Assembly: GCA_017885365.1 (NCBI GenBank)
Contig: JAFNGD010000295.1
Coordinates: 1 to 5,554 of the forward strand
Origin: Nitrospirota bacterium
GTDB taxonomy: Bacteria; Nitrospirota; UBA9217
Length of the DNA: 5,554 nucleotides
Reading direction: 5' to 3'
Positions 1 to 5,396 of this stretch are shown piece after piece. The position numbers and the translations under genes were made by a program. The notes below the pieces were generated by a model. The model was not told where the DNA came from. It saw only the letters and a list, made by a program, of their open reading frames with translations, and did not search any database. How positions within the stretch are numbered: the stretch's first letter is position 1; the number at the start of each line of letters is the position of its first letter.

Positions 1-100
1 CCTGGACCGCCGAGGGTATCCAGTTGAGCAGCTGGAGCAGGCCGGTCAGGATGGCGATCATCGTTGTGAACACGAGCATGCCGCCGAGGGTTCGTTTCAC
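1..100 (-). CDS. Unidentified membrane protein, N-terminal part only
   Basis: A reading frame opens with GTG at 100-98 and runs off the left edge of the window without a stop, giving 33 codons. The peptide starts MKRTLGG and continues into a hydrophobic stretch (about residues 8-30) that would form one membrane segment or an uncleaved signal anchor. The start is supported by GGAGGA at 116-111, 10 bases upstream, and by the position only 18 bases after the stop of the metallopeptidase gene, so the two are probably co-transcribed. An ATG at 108-106 is closer to the ribosome binding site but gives only three codons before TGA, overlapping the GTG. I do not recognise the family; too little is present. 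Confidence 0.6.
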   Translation of the reverse strand, partial: MKRTLGGMLVFTTMIAILTGLLQLLNWIPSAVQ

Positions 101-118
101 CGGATCATGGTCCTCCTC

Positions 119-1108
119 TTATACGACATAATAGTTAACGGCCAGGATGGTCATGAGAACGACAAGGTACACCGCCGATGTGTTCGCCGCGGGCGCCGTG
201 GGTTCCTCGAGCCTGGTGATCCGTTCCTCGATCAGCAGGGTATGGCTGTACTCCTCGATCCGGTCGCGAAGGCGGGGGGCGTCCTCCCGGGGGGGCGCAG
301 GGTCCTCGCCGTCGGCGTCGTAGAATTTACGGAGCGCCCCGGCCAGGGCGGCCGGGTCACCGGTGATCGACGTTGCCACGTCGTCGCATATCTTTTCCTC
401 TTCCTGTACGATCCTTCTGAACTCCATAAGGGTGATCGGATTGTAGAACATGAGCACCCGGAGGATGAAGATCAACACCATGGCAGGACGCCTGCTGCGC
501 TGGATGTGGCCGATCTCGTGGGCGATGGCCGCCCGGAGCTCGTCAAGGGTGAGCTTTTCGACGAGCCCGCCGGACAGGTACACGGCAGGTTCCTTTCCGG
601 TGGAGGAGAACATGGCGAACGCCTCGTCATCGATGATGAACACCTCGGGCTTCCGGCCGGGGATCCCCTCGAGGGCGCGGGTCACCCGCGACTCCGGCTC
701 GGGACGGACACCATCCAGCGCCCCGTCGCCGGAGGACAGCGTATGCCGCGCGATCGGGAGCATCTCCTGCAGGACGAAGACCACTGCAGTAAAAACGAGA
801 AAGAGCAGGAACAGCACGCCCGCGGGGACCCTTCCCCATAGCTCCAGATCGAGCCACCGGCCCATGTCGAAGTATGCGTCCAGCCGGAACAGAGCCGAAC
901 CCCTATCGGGTGATATGGCCTGGTACAGCGGGAAGGAAATGATCGGAAGAACGATCACCAGCAGGCGGAACCGCTGCCGGCTGACCGGGGCCTCGATCTT
1001 CCACGCAAGAAGCGCGGTATCGACGATGAGCGCGGCGATGAGCGAGTGGAGGAAGGACTGGGCAAGGTACATGCCCGGCCACGCATTGAAGATCGAAGAT
1101 ATGTTCAT
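119..1108 (-). CDS. Membrane-anchored zinc metallopeptidase, M56/M48 type
   Basis: This 329-residue protein is probably an integral-membrane zinc endopeptidase of the BlaR1/M56 or HtpX/M48 kind. It carries HEIGH at residues 197-201 (H197 and H201 as zinc ligands, E198 as catalytic base). The third ligand is probably E238 in a stretch EEEKICDD, which resembles the E-x-x-(A/C)-D site of these families. Hydrophobic segments lie near residues 14-36, 46-65, 92-115, 210-225 and 311-327, so the catalytic site sits between membrane segments facing the cytoplasm or membrane surface. BlaR1 proteins are much longer and have an extracellular penicillin-binding sensor; that domain is absent, and no BlaI-type repressor gene is in the window. 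The start is the first ATG after an in-frame TGA at 1114-1112; no good ribosome binding site precedes it. Substrate unknown. Confidence 0.85.
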   Translation of the reverse strand: MNISSIFNAWPGMYLAQSFLHSLIAALIVDTALLAWKIEAPVSRQRFRLLVIVLPIISFPLYQAISPDRGSALFRLDAYFDMGRWLDLELWGRVPAGVLFLLFLVFTAVVFVLQEMLPIARHTLSSGDGALDGVRPEPESRVTRALEGIPGRKPEVFIIDDEAFAMFSSTGKEPAVYLSGGLVEKLTLDELRAAIAHEIGHIQRSRRPAMVLIFILRVLMFYNPITLMEFRRIVQEEEKICDDVATSITGDPAALAGALRKFYDADGEDPAPPREDAPRLRDRIEEYSHTLLIEERITRLEEPTAPAANTSAVYLVVLMTILAVNYYVV

Positions 1109-1169
1109 CGTTCATGGAGGAGGGGCGCGGCAGGAGCGCGCGGAGCGCTTCCGCCGCATGTTCGTGATT

Positions 1170-1198
1170 ATTATAGCGGACTTTTCAGCGGTTGTCAC
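1170..1198 (-). promoter_or_regulatory. Sigma70-type promoter for the metallopeptidase
   Basis: On the minus strand GTGACA (1198-1193, five of six matches to TTGACA) is followed after exactly 17 bases by a perfect TATAAT (1175-1170). Transcription would start near 1163 and give a leader of about 55 bases before the ATG at 1108. The -35 hexamer overlaps that of the divergent promoter serving the NUDIX gene. Confidence 0.7.
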
Positions 1199-1220
1199 GA
1201 AGAAGCGTTTCCTTTATAAT
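1192..1220 (+). promoter_or_regulatory. Sigma70-type promoter for the NUDIX gene
   Basis: TTGTCA (1192-1197, five of six matches) is followed after exactly 17 bases by a perfect TATAAT (1215-1220). Transcription would begin near 1227, about 58 bases before the proposed CTG start. The -35 element shares five bases with the minus-strand promoter, so polymerase could probably not occupy both at once. Confidence 0.75.
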
Positions 1221-1269
1221 AACCTCCGTGGCCATCCTGTTCAAGCGACTCGGCCGATGAAGGACCCGC

Positions 1270-1277
1270 AAAAGGAG
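1270..1277 (+). promoter_or_regulatory. Ribosome binding site that decides a CTG start
   Basis: AAAAGGAG at 1270-1277 lies 7 bases before CTG at 1285. This is ideal spacing, and it is the only strong Shine-Dalgarno sequence between the promoter and the NUDIX catalytic box. It is the main evidence for the non-standard start. Confidence 0.6.
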
Positions 1278-1284
1278 CTCCGCC

Positions 1285-1923
1285 CTGGAACAGTTCGACA
1301 TTCTCGATTGCACCGGCAGGAAGACCGGCGCCCGCATTGGCCGGGACGATGCCCACGCGAACGGCGTCTGGCACGGTGCGTTCCACTGCCTCATTGTTTA
1401 CCGCCGGGAAGGAAGAGAACGCGCCCTGTTCCAGAAGCGGTCCCGGGGAAAAAAGATCGCGCCCGGATTGTTCGATGTGAGCGTCGGCGGGCACTATGCA
1501 GCGGGAGAGGGCGCTGCTGCCGCAGGCCCCCGGGAGATCCGGGAGGAACTAGGGTTCACGGTCCCGTTTTCATCACTGGTCCCGGTGGGGCGCCGGGTCT
1601 TCGTGTACTGTTTTACGCCAGGCGTCTTCGAATACGAGTTCCAGGACGTGTTCCTGCTGCCGCTGGATGCGAGGCCGGACCGCCTGTTCCTCCAGCCCGA
1701 TGAGGTGGATGCAGTACTCGAACTGGATATAGAACAGGGCATCAGGCTGTTTTCCGGCAAAACGGCCGCTGCTCAGGGCGTGCTTACGGCCGGAACAGGC
1801 GAGGAAGGCCTGGCAACGGTCGGCCCTGCCGAATTCGTTCCCTGCATCGACAACTACTACCTGAAGATCCTGATGCTTGCGCGGAGGTATTCCCGGGGGG
1901 AGCGCGAAACGCTGGTGATATGA
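1285..1923 (+). CDS. NUDIX hydrolase, probable CTG start
   Basis: A 212-residue NUDIX-fold protein that should hydrolyse a nucleoside-diphosphate-linked substrate with Mg2+; the substrate cannot be told from sequence. The complete NUDIX box G-x5-E-x7-R-E-U-x-E-E-x-G-U lies at residues 69-91, with G69, E75, R83, E84, E87, E88 and G90. The N-terminal part (FDILDCTGRKTG, then GVWHGAFHCLIVY and LFQKRSRGKKIAPGLFDVSV) is typical of the group related to isopentenyl-diphosphate isomerase. This homology begins before any ATG, GTG or TTG. An in-frame TGA sits at 1258-1260, and the next usual start codon is TTG at 1468, inside the fold just before the NUDIX box. CTG at 1285, behind AAAAGGAG, is therefore proposed. 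The alternative is ATG at 1257 in another frame (MKDPQKELRP) plus a frameshift or sequencing error near 1285. Confidence 0.85.
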   Translation: MEQFDILDCTGRKTGARIGRDDAHANGVWHGAFHCLIVYRREGRERALFQKRSRGKKIAPGLFDVSVGGHYAAGEGAAAAGPREIREELGFTVPFSSLVPVGRRVFVYCFTPGVFEYEFQDVFLLPLDARPDRLFLQPDEVDAVLELDIEQGIRLFSGKTAAAQGVLTAGTGEEGLATVGPAEFVPCIDNYYLKILMLARRYSRGERETLVI

Positions 1924-1925
1924 GC

Positions 1926-1953
1926 TTGACTCCGCGCGGAGTTGCGATACAAT
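1926..1953 (+). promoter_or_regulatory. Promoter for the Rieske-cytochrome b operon
   Basis: TTGACT (1926-1931, five of six) is followed after 16 bases by TACAAT (1948-1953, five of six), just after the NUDIX stop. Transcription would start near 1960, about 50 bases before the Rieske ATG. The spacer contains a perfect palindrome, described separately. The NUDIX gene has no recognisable terminator, so read-through is also possible. Confidence 0.6.
1929..1942. repeat. Perfect 14-bp palindrome in a promoter spacer
   Basis: ACTCCGCGCGGAGT is a perfect palindrome with no loop, starting inside the -35 hexamer and ending 5 bases before the -10. It has no following T run and no room for a hairpin loop, so it is unlikely to be a terminator. 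Its place suggests a repressor or activator operator; the regulator is unknown. Confidence 0.5.
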
Positions 1954-2011
1954 TGAGCCATTGATCCTGCTCCCGGCCGGAAGTCCCGCTGGAACGCAGA
2001 AGGGGGTAGCC

Positions 2012-2521
2012 ATGTCCGACCAGAACGTAACACGACGCAATTTCATGGTAAGGGCGATCATAGCCATTGGTGCGTTCATCGGCGCGGCGGTCGCCGTACC
2101 GCTCGCCGGGTTCGGCATCCTGCCGGTCCTCCGGAAGAAGGAACCGGAATGGAGCGATGCCGGCACCGCCGCCGACCTCGCGATGAACGAACCGCAGGAG
2201 CGCCGCTTCTTCCAGACCGTCAAGAGCGGCTGGCAGGAAGAGCGCGTGGAGCGCACGGTCTGGCTGGTCAAGAAGCCGGATGGCAGCGTCACGGCTTTCT
2301 CCCCGAACTGCCCGCACCTCGGCTGCGGCTATCGCTGGTTCGGCCAGGACAGGCAGTTCAAGTGCCCCTGCCACGCAAGCATCTTCGATATTGACGGCAA
2401 GGTGCTTGCCGGGCCCGCGCCCCGCGCCCTCGATACCATCGCTACGAAGATCGACGACGGCAAGGTGCTGGTAAAGTTCGAGGTCTTTCAGGTGGGGACG
2501 ACGAAGAAGGCGGCGGCGTGA
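2012..2521 (+). CDS. Rieske [2Fe-2S] protein of a bc-type complex
   Basis: This 169-residue protein is the Rieske subunit of a quinol:cytochrome c oxidoreductase; it takes an electron from quinol at the Qo site and passes it to cytochrome c. The N-terminus TRRNF (residues 7-11) is a twin-arginine signal followed by a hydrophobic anchor (about 12-38), consistent with Tat export of the folded protein to the outer face of the membrane. The cluster boxes are CPHLGC (100-105) and CPCHAS (118-123). By family precedent C100, H102, C118 and H121 bind the cluster and C105-C120 form the disulfide. The start is the ATG at 2012, preceded by AAGGGGG; an in-frame TTG at 1961 would put 17 unlikely residues before the Tat signal. 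The cytochrome b gene follows 80 bases downstream. Confidence 0.95.
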   Translation: MSDQNVTRRNFMVRAIIAIGAFIGAAVAVPLAGFGILPVLRKKEPEWSDAGTAADLAMNEPQERRFFQTVKSGWQEERVERTVWLVKKPDGSVTAFSPNCPHLGCGYRWFGQDRQFKCPCHASIFDIDGKVLAGPAPRALDTIATKIDDGKVLVKFEVFQVGTTKKAAA

Positions 2522-2527
2522 GAGGCC

Positions 2528-2561
2528 GACGCGGGGACCGGGCGACGCGGAGACACGGGGA
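2528..2561 (+). repeat. Short imperfect direct repeats, GACRCGGRGA
   Basis: The 80-base gap between the Rieske and cytochrome b genes holds three copies of a ten-base purine-rich unit: GACGCGGGGA (2528-2537), GACGCGGAGA (2544-2553) and GACACGGGGA (2552-2561, overlapping the second). No hairpin or T run is present, so this is probably transcribed spacer rather than a terminator. It may be a dispersed genomic repeat. Confidence 0.45.
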
Positions 2562-2601
2562 AACGGCAAGGCAAAGCGGCAGGATATACTAAGGAGGCGT
2601 C

Positions 2602-3927
2602 ATGGTGAAGGGACTGCTTGACTGGATCGATGAGCGCATCAGGATACGGGACCTCTGGAACGACTTTGCGGACCGTCCTATCCCCGGCGGGTCGAGCTGG
2701 TTCTATGTGCTCGGCGCATCGCTGCTCTTTATCTTCACCCTGCAGATGCTCACCGGCATCTTCCTCGCCCTGTATTACGCCCCGACGCCGGACCATGCCT
2801 ACGCCAGCGTGAAGTTCATCCAGGAGGTCGCCCCCTTCGGGAGCTTCGTGCGCGGTCTGCACCACTGGGGCGCGAGCTTCATGATGGTGCTCGTGGCGTT
2901 CCACATGATCAGGGTGTTCATCTTCGGTTCGTACAAGAAGCCCCGCGAGATCGTGTGGGTCCTCGGCGTGGGTCTCATCGCCGTGGTCGGCGGATTCGCC
3001 TTCACGGGCTATCTGCTTCCCTGGGACCAGAAAGCGTATTGGGCCACGGTGGTCGGCACGAACGTGGCCGGCACAGTGCCTGTTGTCGGCGGCACGCTTC
3101 TCCGCATCATCCGCGGCGGCACGGAACTGGGAGCTTTCTCCCTTTCCCGCTTCTTCGCCATCCATACGTACATCCTTCCCTGGAGCCTGGCGCTCCTAGC
3201 AGGACTGCATGTGTTCCTGCTGGAGCGGGCAGGGGCTGGCGGCATCTGGAACGCAGCGGACCGGGTCCCGTACCGTTCGGAACCGCTTTTTCCGAACCAG
3301 CTCTTCAAGGACACGGTCTTCATCGCGCTGGTGTTCATCGCCCTGGCGAGCCTGGCCATCCTGTTCCCGGCACCGCTCGAGCCGCAGGCCGATCCAACGG
3401 ACAGCTCCTACAATCCTCGGCCTGAGTGGTACTTCTACTTCGTCTTCCAGATGCTCAAGATCTTCGAGGGCAGGTTCGAGCTCGTGGGCACGGTCATCCT
3501 GCCGAACCTCGCCGGCGCGGTCTTGCTCCTGATCCCCTTCCTGGACCGATCCCCGGAACGTGATCCGGCGAAGCGGAAGCTCATGATGACGGCGGGAGCG
3601 TTTGTTGTGGCAACGGTCGCCGCCCTCACCATAGCCGGCGCCCGGGCGCCCATCGTGAATGCCCCGGCCGTCACGTCTCCCTCGGTGCTGGCCGGCCGGG
3701 CCCTCTATGCGAAGAGCGGCTGCAGCGCCTGTCACAGCATCCACGGCAAGGGCGGCAAGATCGGTCCCGACCTCACGCATGTGGCTGCGAGGCGGCCGGA
3801 CGCGGACTGGCATGTCCGCCATTTCAAGGACCCAAAGTCCGTCGTTCCCGGATCCATCATGCCGAAGGTGGACTTGACGGACAAGGAGCTCCGGGACCTC
3901 GCCAATTATATACTTAGCCTGAAATGA
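2602..3927 (+). CDS. Cytochrome b6-subunit IV-cytochrome c fusion
   Basis: A 441-residue protein joining three parts that are often separate. Residues 1-210 are cytochrome b6-like, with four membrane segments (about 36-58, 88-107, 117-137, 185-206). The probable haem ligands are H87/H101 and H188/H203; the second pair is 15 residues apart, as in b6-type rather than mitochondrial-type cytochrome b. Residues 225-347 resemble subunit IV, with three more segments and the Qo-site motif PEWY at 274-277. Residues 360-441 are a class I cytochrome c domain with CSACH at 374-378 and a likely axial methionine M420 (GSIMP). Seven membrane segments place this domain on the periplasmic side, as required. 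With the Rieske protein it makes a complete quinol oxidase core. AAGGAGG at 2591-2597 lies 4 bases before ATG and 7 before the next codon, GTG at 2605, so the first residue is slightly uncertain. Confidence 0.95.
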   Translation: MVKGLLDWIDERIRIRDLWNDFADRPIPGGSSWFYVLGASLLFIFTLQMLTGIFLALYYAPTPDHAYASVKFIQEVAPFGSFVRGLHHWGASFMMVLVAFHMIRVFIFGSYKKPREIVWVLGVGLIAVVGGFAFTGYLLPWDQKAYWATVVGTNVAGTVPVVGGTLLRIIRGGTELGAFSLSRFFAIHTYILPWSLALLAGLHVFLLERAGAGGIWNAADRVPYRSEPLFPNQLFKDTVFIALVFIALASLAILFPAPLEPQADPTDSSYNPRPEWYFYFVFQMLKIFEGRFELVGTVILPNLAGAVLLLIPFLDRSPERDPAKRKLMMTAGAFVVATVAALTIAGARAPIVNAPAVTSPSVLAGRALYAKSGCSACHSIHGKGGKIGPDLTHVAARRPDADWHVRHFKDPKSVVPGSIMPKVDLTDKELRDLANYILSLK

Positions 3928-3946
3928 GCGGCGAGTGACCGCCTGA

Positions 3947-3975
3947 TGTGCCGGCGGCCGTCTTATCCCGGCACA
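3947..3975. repeat. 8-bp hairpin in the gap after cytochrome b
   Basis: TGTGCCGG (3947-3954) and CCGGCACA (3968-3975) are perfect inverted repeats with a 13-base loop, 19 bases after the cytochrome b/c stop. No T run follows on either strand, so it is not a typical intrinsic terminator, but it is the only candidate for ending that operon. The rest of the 3928-4076 gap shows only a -10-like TACAAT at 4038-4043 with no convincing -35. Confidence 0.35.
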
Positions 3976-4076
3976 GGTCGTGCGAGTCCTTCCCTGAGGA
4001 AATGCGTGAAGAGGCCAATTTCCCCGGGAATGCGGCATACAATAGCGGTGAGGTCATGATCAGGGGAGGAGTGGTT

Positions 4077-4346
4077 ATGGAAATCAAGGTGCTGGGCCCC
4101 GACGGCTTCAACTGCCAGAAACTTGGAGAGATGGTCAAGGTGGCGCTGAAGGAGCTTGGTATCACCGCTTCCGTCGTGAAGGTTACCGACATCGGCGAGA
4201 TCGCCAAGCATGGTGTCCTGTCCACGCCCGGGCTCGTCGTGAACGGAAAGGTCAAGTACTCCGGCAAGCCGATGCCTTCCATGGACATGATCAAGGACAT
4301 GATCAGGGGCGAGCTGGGGGCGGGGCAGGGACCAGAAGCGTCATGA
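4077..4346 (+). CDS. Small thioredoxin-like protein with one active-site Cys
   Basis: An 89-residue protein of the small thioredoxin/glutaredoxin-like group (TM0996/MTH895 type) often found beside arsenic permease genes. The family normally has G-x-G-C-x-x-C near the N-terminus. Here the matching stretch is GPDGFNCQKL (residues 7-16), so the first cysteine is G10 (codon GGC, one base from TGC) and only C13 remains. The cis-proline loop is kept (STPGLVVNGK). The ATG at 4077 is chosen because GGAGG (4065-4069) lies 7 bases upstream and the strand-one sequence EIKVLG follows directly; an upstream in-frame ATG at 4056 is possible but less well placed. It sits before arsC and an ACR3 remnant, so it may belong to an arsenic operon, but with one cysteine it cannot make the usual CxxC disulfide. 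Confidence 0.85.
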   Translation: MEIKVLGPDGFNCQKLGEMVKVALKELGITASVVKVTDIGEIAKHGVLSTPGLVVNGKVKYSGKPMPSMDMIKDMIRGELGAGQGPEAS

Positions 4347-4603
4347 ACGGCATTGAATCTTCCTGCAGCTTGCTGCAGGGAATCATCGATCTTCAAGGTT
4401 GCTACATTAATTTTAATTGCTCGCTAATCCCGCAGCAAGCTACGGGGAATGCGCTCGCTCCTGGATTCAACGGAGATCGGCGCTGGTCGGTGTACGATCT
4501 CATAAGAATGATGTCTTTTCAGCTTTTATCATGACCCTATCGGCTTTTTCAGTGTTCAATTAATTTCCCTGTTCGAAATCCACATTTCCCTGCAGGTGTC
4601 CCC
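4347..4603. other. Non-coding gap with lower GC, between trx-like gene and arsC
   Basis: These 257 bases are visibly richer in A and T than the flanking genes. The first part holds the palindrome pair described separately. The rest (4447-4603) contains T-rich runs such as CTTTTCAGCTTTT and GGCTTTTTCAG, but I see no convincing promoter, terminator or RNA gene. An open frame from 4343 crosses the palindromes and resembles nothing; I treat it as chance. Confidence 0.5.
4362..4446. repeat. REP/BIME-like pair of palindromes in inverse orientation
   Basis: Two related 18-base palindromes stand about 50 bases apart. The left, CCTGCAGCTTGCTGCAGG (4362-4379), is perfect around a TT centre. The right, CCCGCAGCAAGCTACGGG (4429-4446), has one internal mismatch around an AA centre. 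The right one reverse-complemented matches the left at 15 of 18 positions, so they are inverted copies and could also pair with each other. AGCTTGCTGC (4367-4376) and GCAGCAAGCT (4432-4441) are exact complements. This resembles a BIME built from two REP units, or a small non-autonomous mobile element. No transposase is present and no target-site duplication was seen. Confidence 0.6.
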
Positions 4604-5029
4604 ATGCTGAAGGTGATGTTCCTCTGTACCGGCAATTCCTGTCGCAGCCAGATGGCGGAGGGGTTCGCGAGGCAGCTGGGCAAAGGTCTTATCGAGGCCC
4701 ACAGCGCCGGTTTGATGGCGGCAGGCGTGCATCCACGGGCAATCACGGTCATGCGGGAGATCGGGATGGATATCTCCGGCCAACGGTCCCGGGAGATCGA
4801 TCCGGACCTGCTCAGGACCATGGATGTTGTTATCACCCTCTGTGACAATGCCGCTGAGGCCTGCCCCTGGACCCCGCCGGAGATTAGACGATTGCATTGG
4901 CCCATCAAGGACCCGGTGGGGACCATCGGCACGGAAGAAAAGATCATGAAGGAGTTCCGCCGGGCGCGGGACGAAATCCGTGAGAAGATAGAGCAATTCC
5001 TATCCGGGATCAAGACGAAGGAGCAATGA
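4604..5029 (+). CDS. arsC: Arsenate reductase, thioredoxin-coupled ArsC
   Basis: A 141-residue cytoplasmic enzyme of the low-molecular-weight phosphatase fold that reduces arsenate to arsenite. The P-loop CTGNSCRS (C8 to S15, with R14) starts at residue 8. C80 and C87 follow in LCDNAAEAC, and D103-P104 supplies the general acid. The spacings C8-C80 (72), C80-C87 (7) and C8-D103 (95) are those of the Staphylococcus plasmid pI258 ArsC (C10, C82, C89, D105), so the full triple-cysteine relay to thioredoxin is present and the enzyme should be active. The ATG at 4604 is directly before the first strand, with AGGTG as a weak ribosome binding site. The stop is 2 bases before the ACR3 start, which implies co-translation. 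Arsenite made here would normally be exported by ACR3, which is broken. Confidence 0.95.
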   Translation: MLKVMFLCTGNSCRSQMAEGFARQLGKGLIEAHSAGLMAAGVHPRAITVMREIGMDISGQRSREIDPDLLRTMDVVITLCDNAAEACPWTPPEIRRLHWPIKDPVGTIGTEEKIMKEFRRARDEIREKIEQFLSGIKTKEQ

Positions 5030-5031
5030 CG

Positions 5032-5180
5032 ATGGCCGAACAGGCAGTTAAAAGGCTTTCATTCATTGACGACCGGTTCCTGACGCTCTGGATCTTCGCG
5101 ACAATGGCTTTCGGCGTCGGCCTCATCCTCATGAGGTGCCAGTGTTGATCGTCCTGGTGAATGTGGCGAGGTATTCATAA
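5032..5180 (+). pseudogene. ACR3 arsenite permease remnant with large internal deletion
   Basis: The frame from ATG 5032 (AAGGAG at 5018-5023, 8 bases upstream) begins MAEQAVKR and continues LSFIDDRFLTLWIF, the typical N-terminus and first membrane segment of ACR3 arsenite exporters. After GVGL at about residue 31 it leaves the family pattern and stops at TGA 5146-5148, giving 38 residues. From 5133 another frame reads EVPVLIVLVNVARYS and then TAA at 5178-5180; this matches the ACR3 C-terminus, where E-V-P-V is characteristic. ACR3 proteins are usually about 340-400 residues, so roughly 300 codons are missing between the ends, and the two ends are in different frames. The product could not transport arsenite. 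The cause may be a real deletion or an assembly collapse. Confidence 0.8.
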
Positions 5181-5300
5181 GAAATATTTCCGCGTGGAGA
5201 CGTGCCGTATCACGAGGGGATCCCGGTAACGTCTTGAGAAATAAAGAAAGTCGGCGTCTGCGGAGTTCGCTATGGGAGAGCGGCTGCCTTGAAAAAATAG

Positions 5301-5329
5301 TTGCGAATATTTGAATACAGGAGTATTAT
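5301..5329 (+). promoter_or_regulatory. Candidate promoter for the HesB-like selenoprotein gene
   Basis: TTGCGA (5301-5306, four of six) and TATTAT (5324-5329, five of six) are exactly 17 bases apart in an AT-rich stretch upstream of the gene, giving a leader of about 60 bases. The -10 overlaps an inverted repeat. The remaining gap from 5181 to 5300 shows only a 6-bp inverted repeat, AGACGT (5198-5203) and ACGTCT (5229-5234), without a T run. Confidence 0.45.
5314..5327. repeat. Inverted repeat AATAC-N4-GTATT, possible operator
   Basis: AATAC (5314-5318) and GTATT (5323-5327) are perfect inverted repeats around AGGA, overlapping the -10 of the candidate promoter. A regulator bound here would block transcription. 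Short arms make chance possible, and I cannot assign a regulator. Confidence 0.35.
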
Positions 5330-5396
5330 ACGGTACTTTAATGGCCGGCTCTTGAACAAGATATTTCAGAGAAACATCTAAGGAGGAAGTCACATA

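Noticed and set aside
1929..1942. Palindrome after the NUDIX stop as an intrinsic terminator
   Set aside because: It has no loop and no T run, and it sits between good -35 and -10 hexamers.
2488..4038. Long minus-strand open frames (225 and 280 codons) opposite the cytochrome b/c gene
   Set aside because: They are mirror frames produced by high GC at codon third positions of the strongly supported plus-strand gene, and their peptides are charged and repetitive without domains.
4056..4312. Direct repeat CATGATCAGGGG, upstream of and near the end of the trx-like gene
   Set aside because: Only 12 bases; one copy contains the ribosome binding region and the other is ordinary coding sequence. 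Probably coincidence.
4343..4534. Open frame of 63 codons whose ATG overlaps the stop of the trx-like gene
   Set aside because: It crosses the REP-like palindromes, lies in a lower-GC stretch, and resembles no known protein. The ATGA overlap is probably chance.
5146..5148. TGA in the ACR3 remnant as a second selenocysteine codon
   Set aside because: It lies just past the deletion junction, in the frame foreign to the ACR3 C-terminus, and arises from the frameshift. The real C-terminal frame reads through it.
5175..5393. Minus-strand open frame of 72 codons in the gap before the selenoprotein gene
   Set aside because: No ribosome binding site precedes it, it covers the candidate promoter and leader of the opposite gene, and its peptide has no recognisable pattern.
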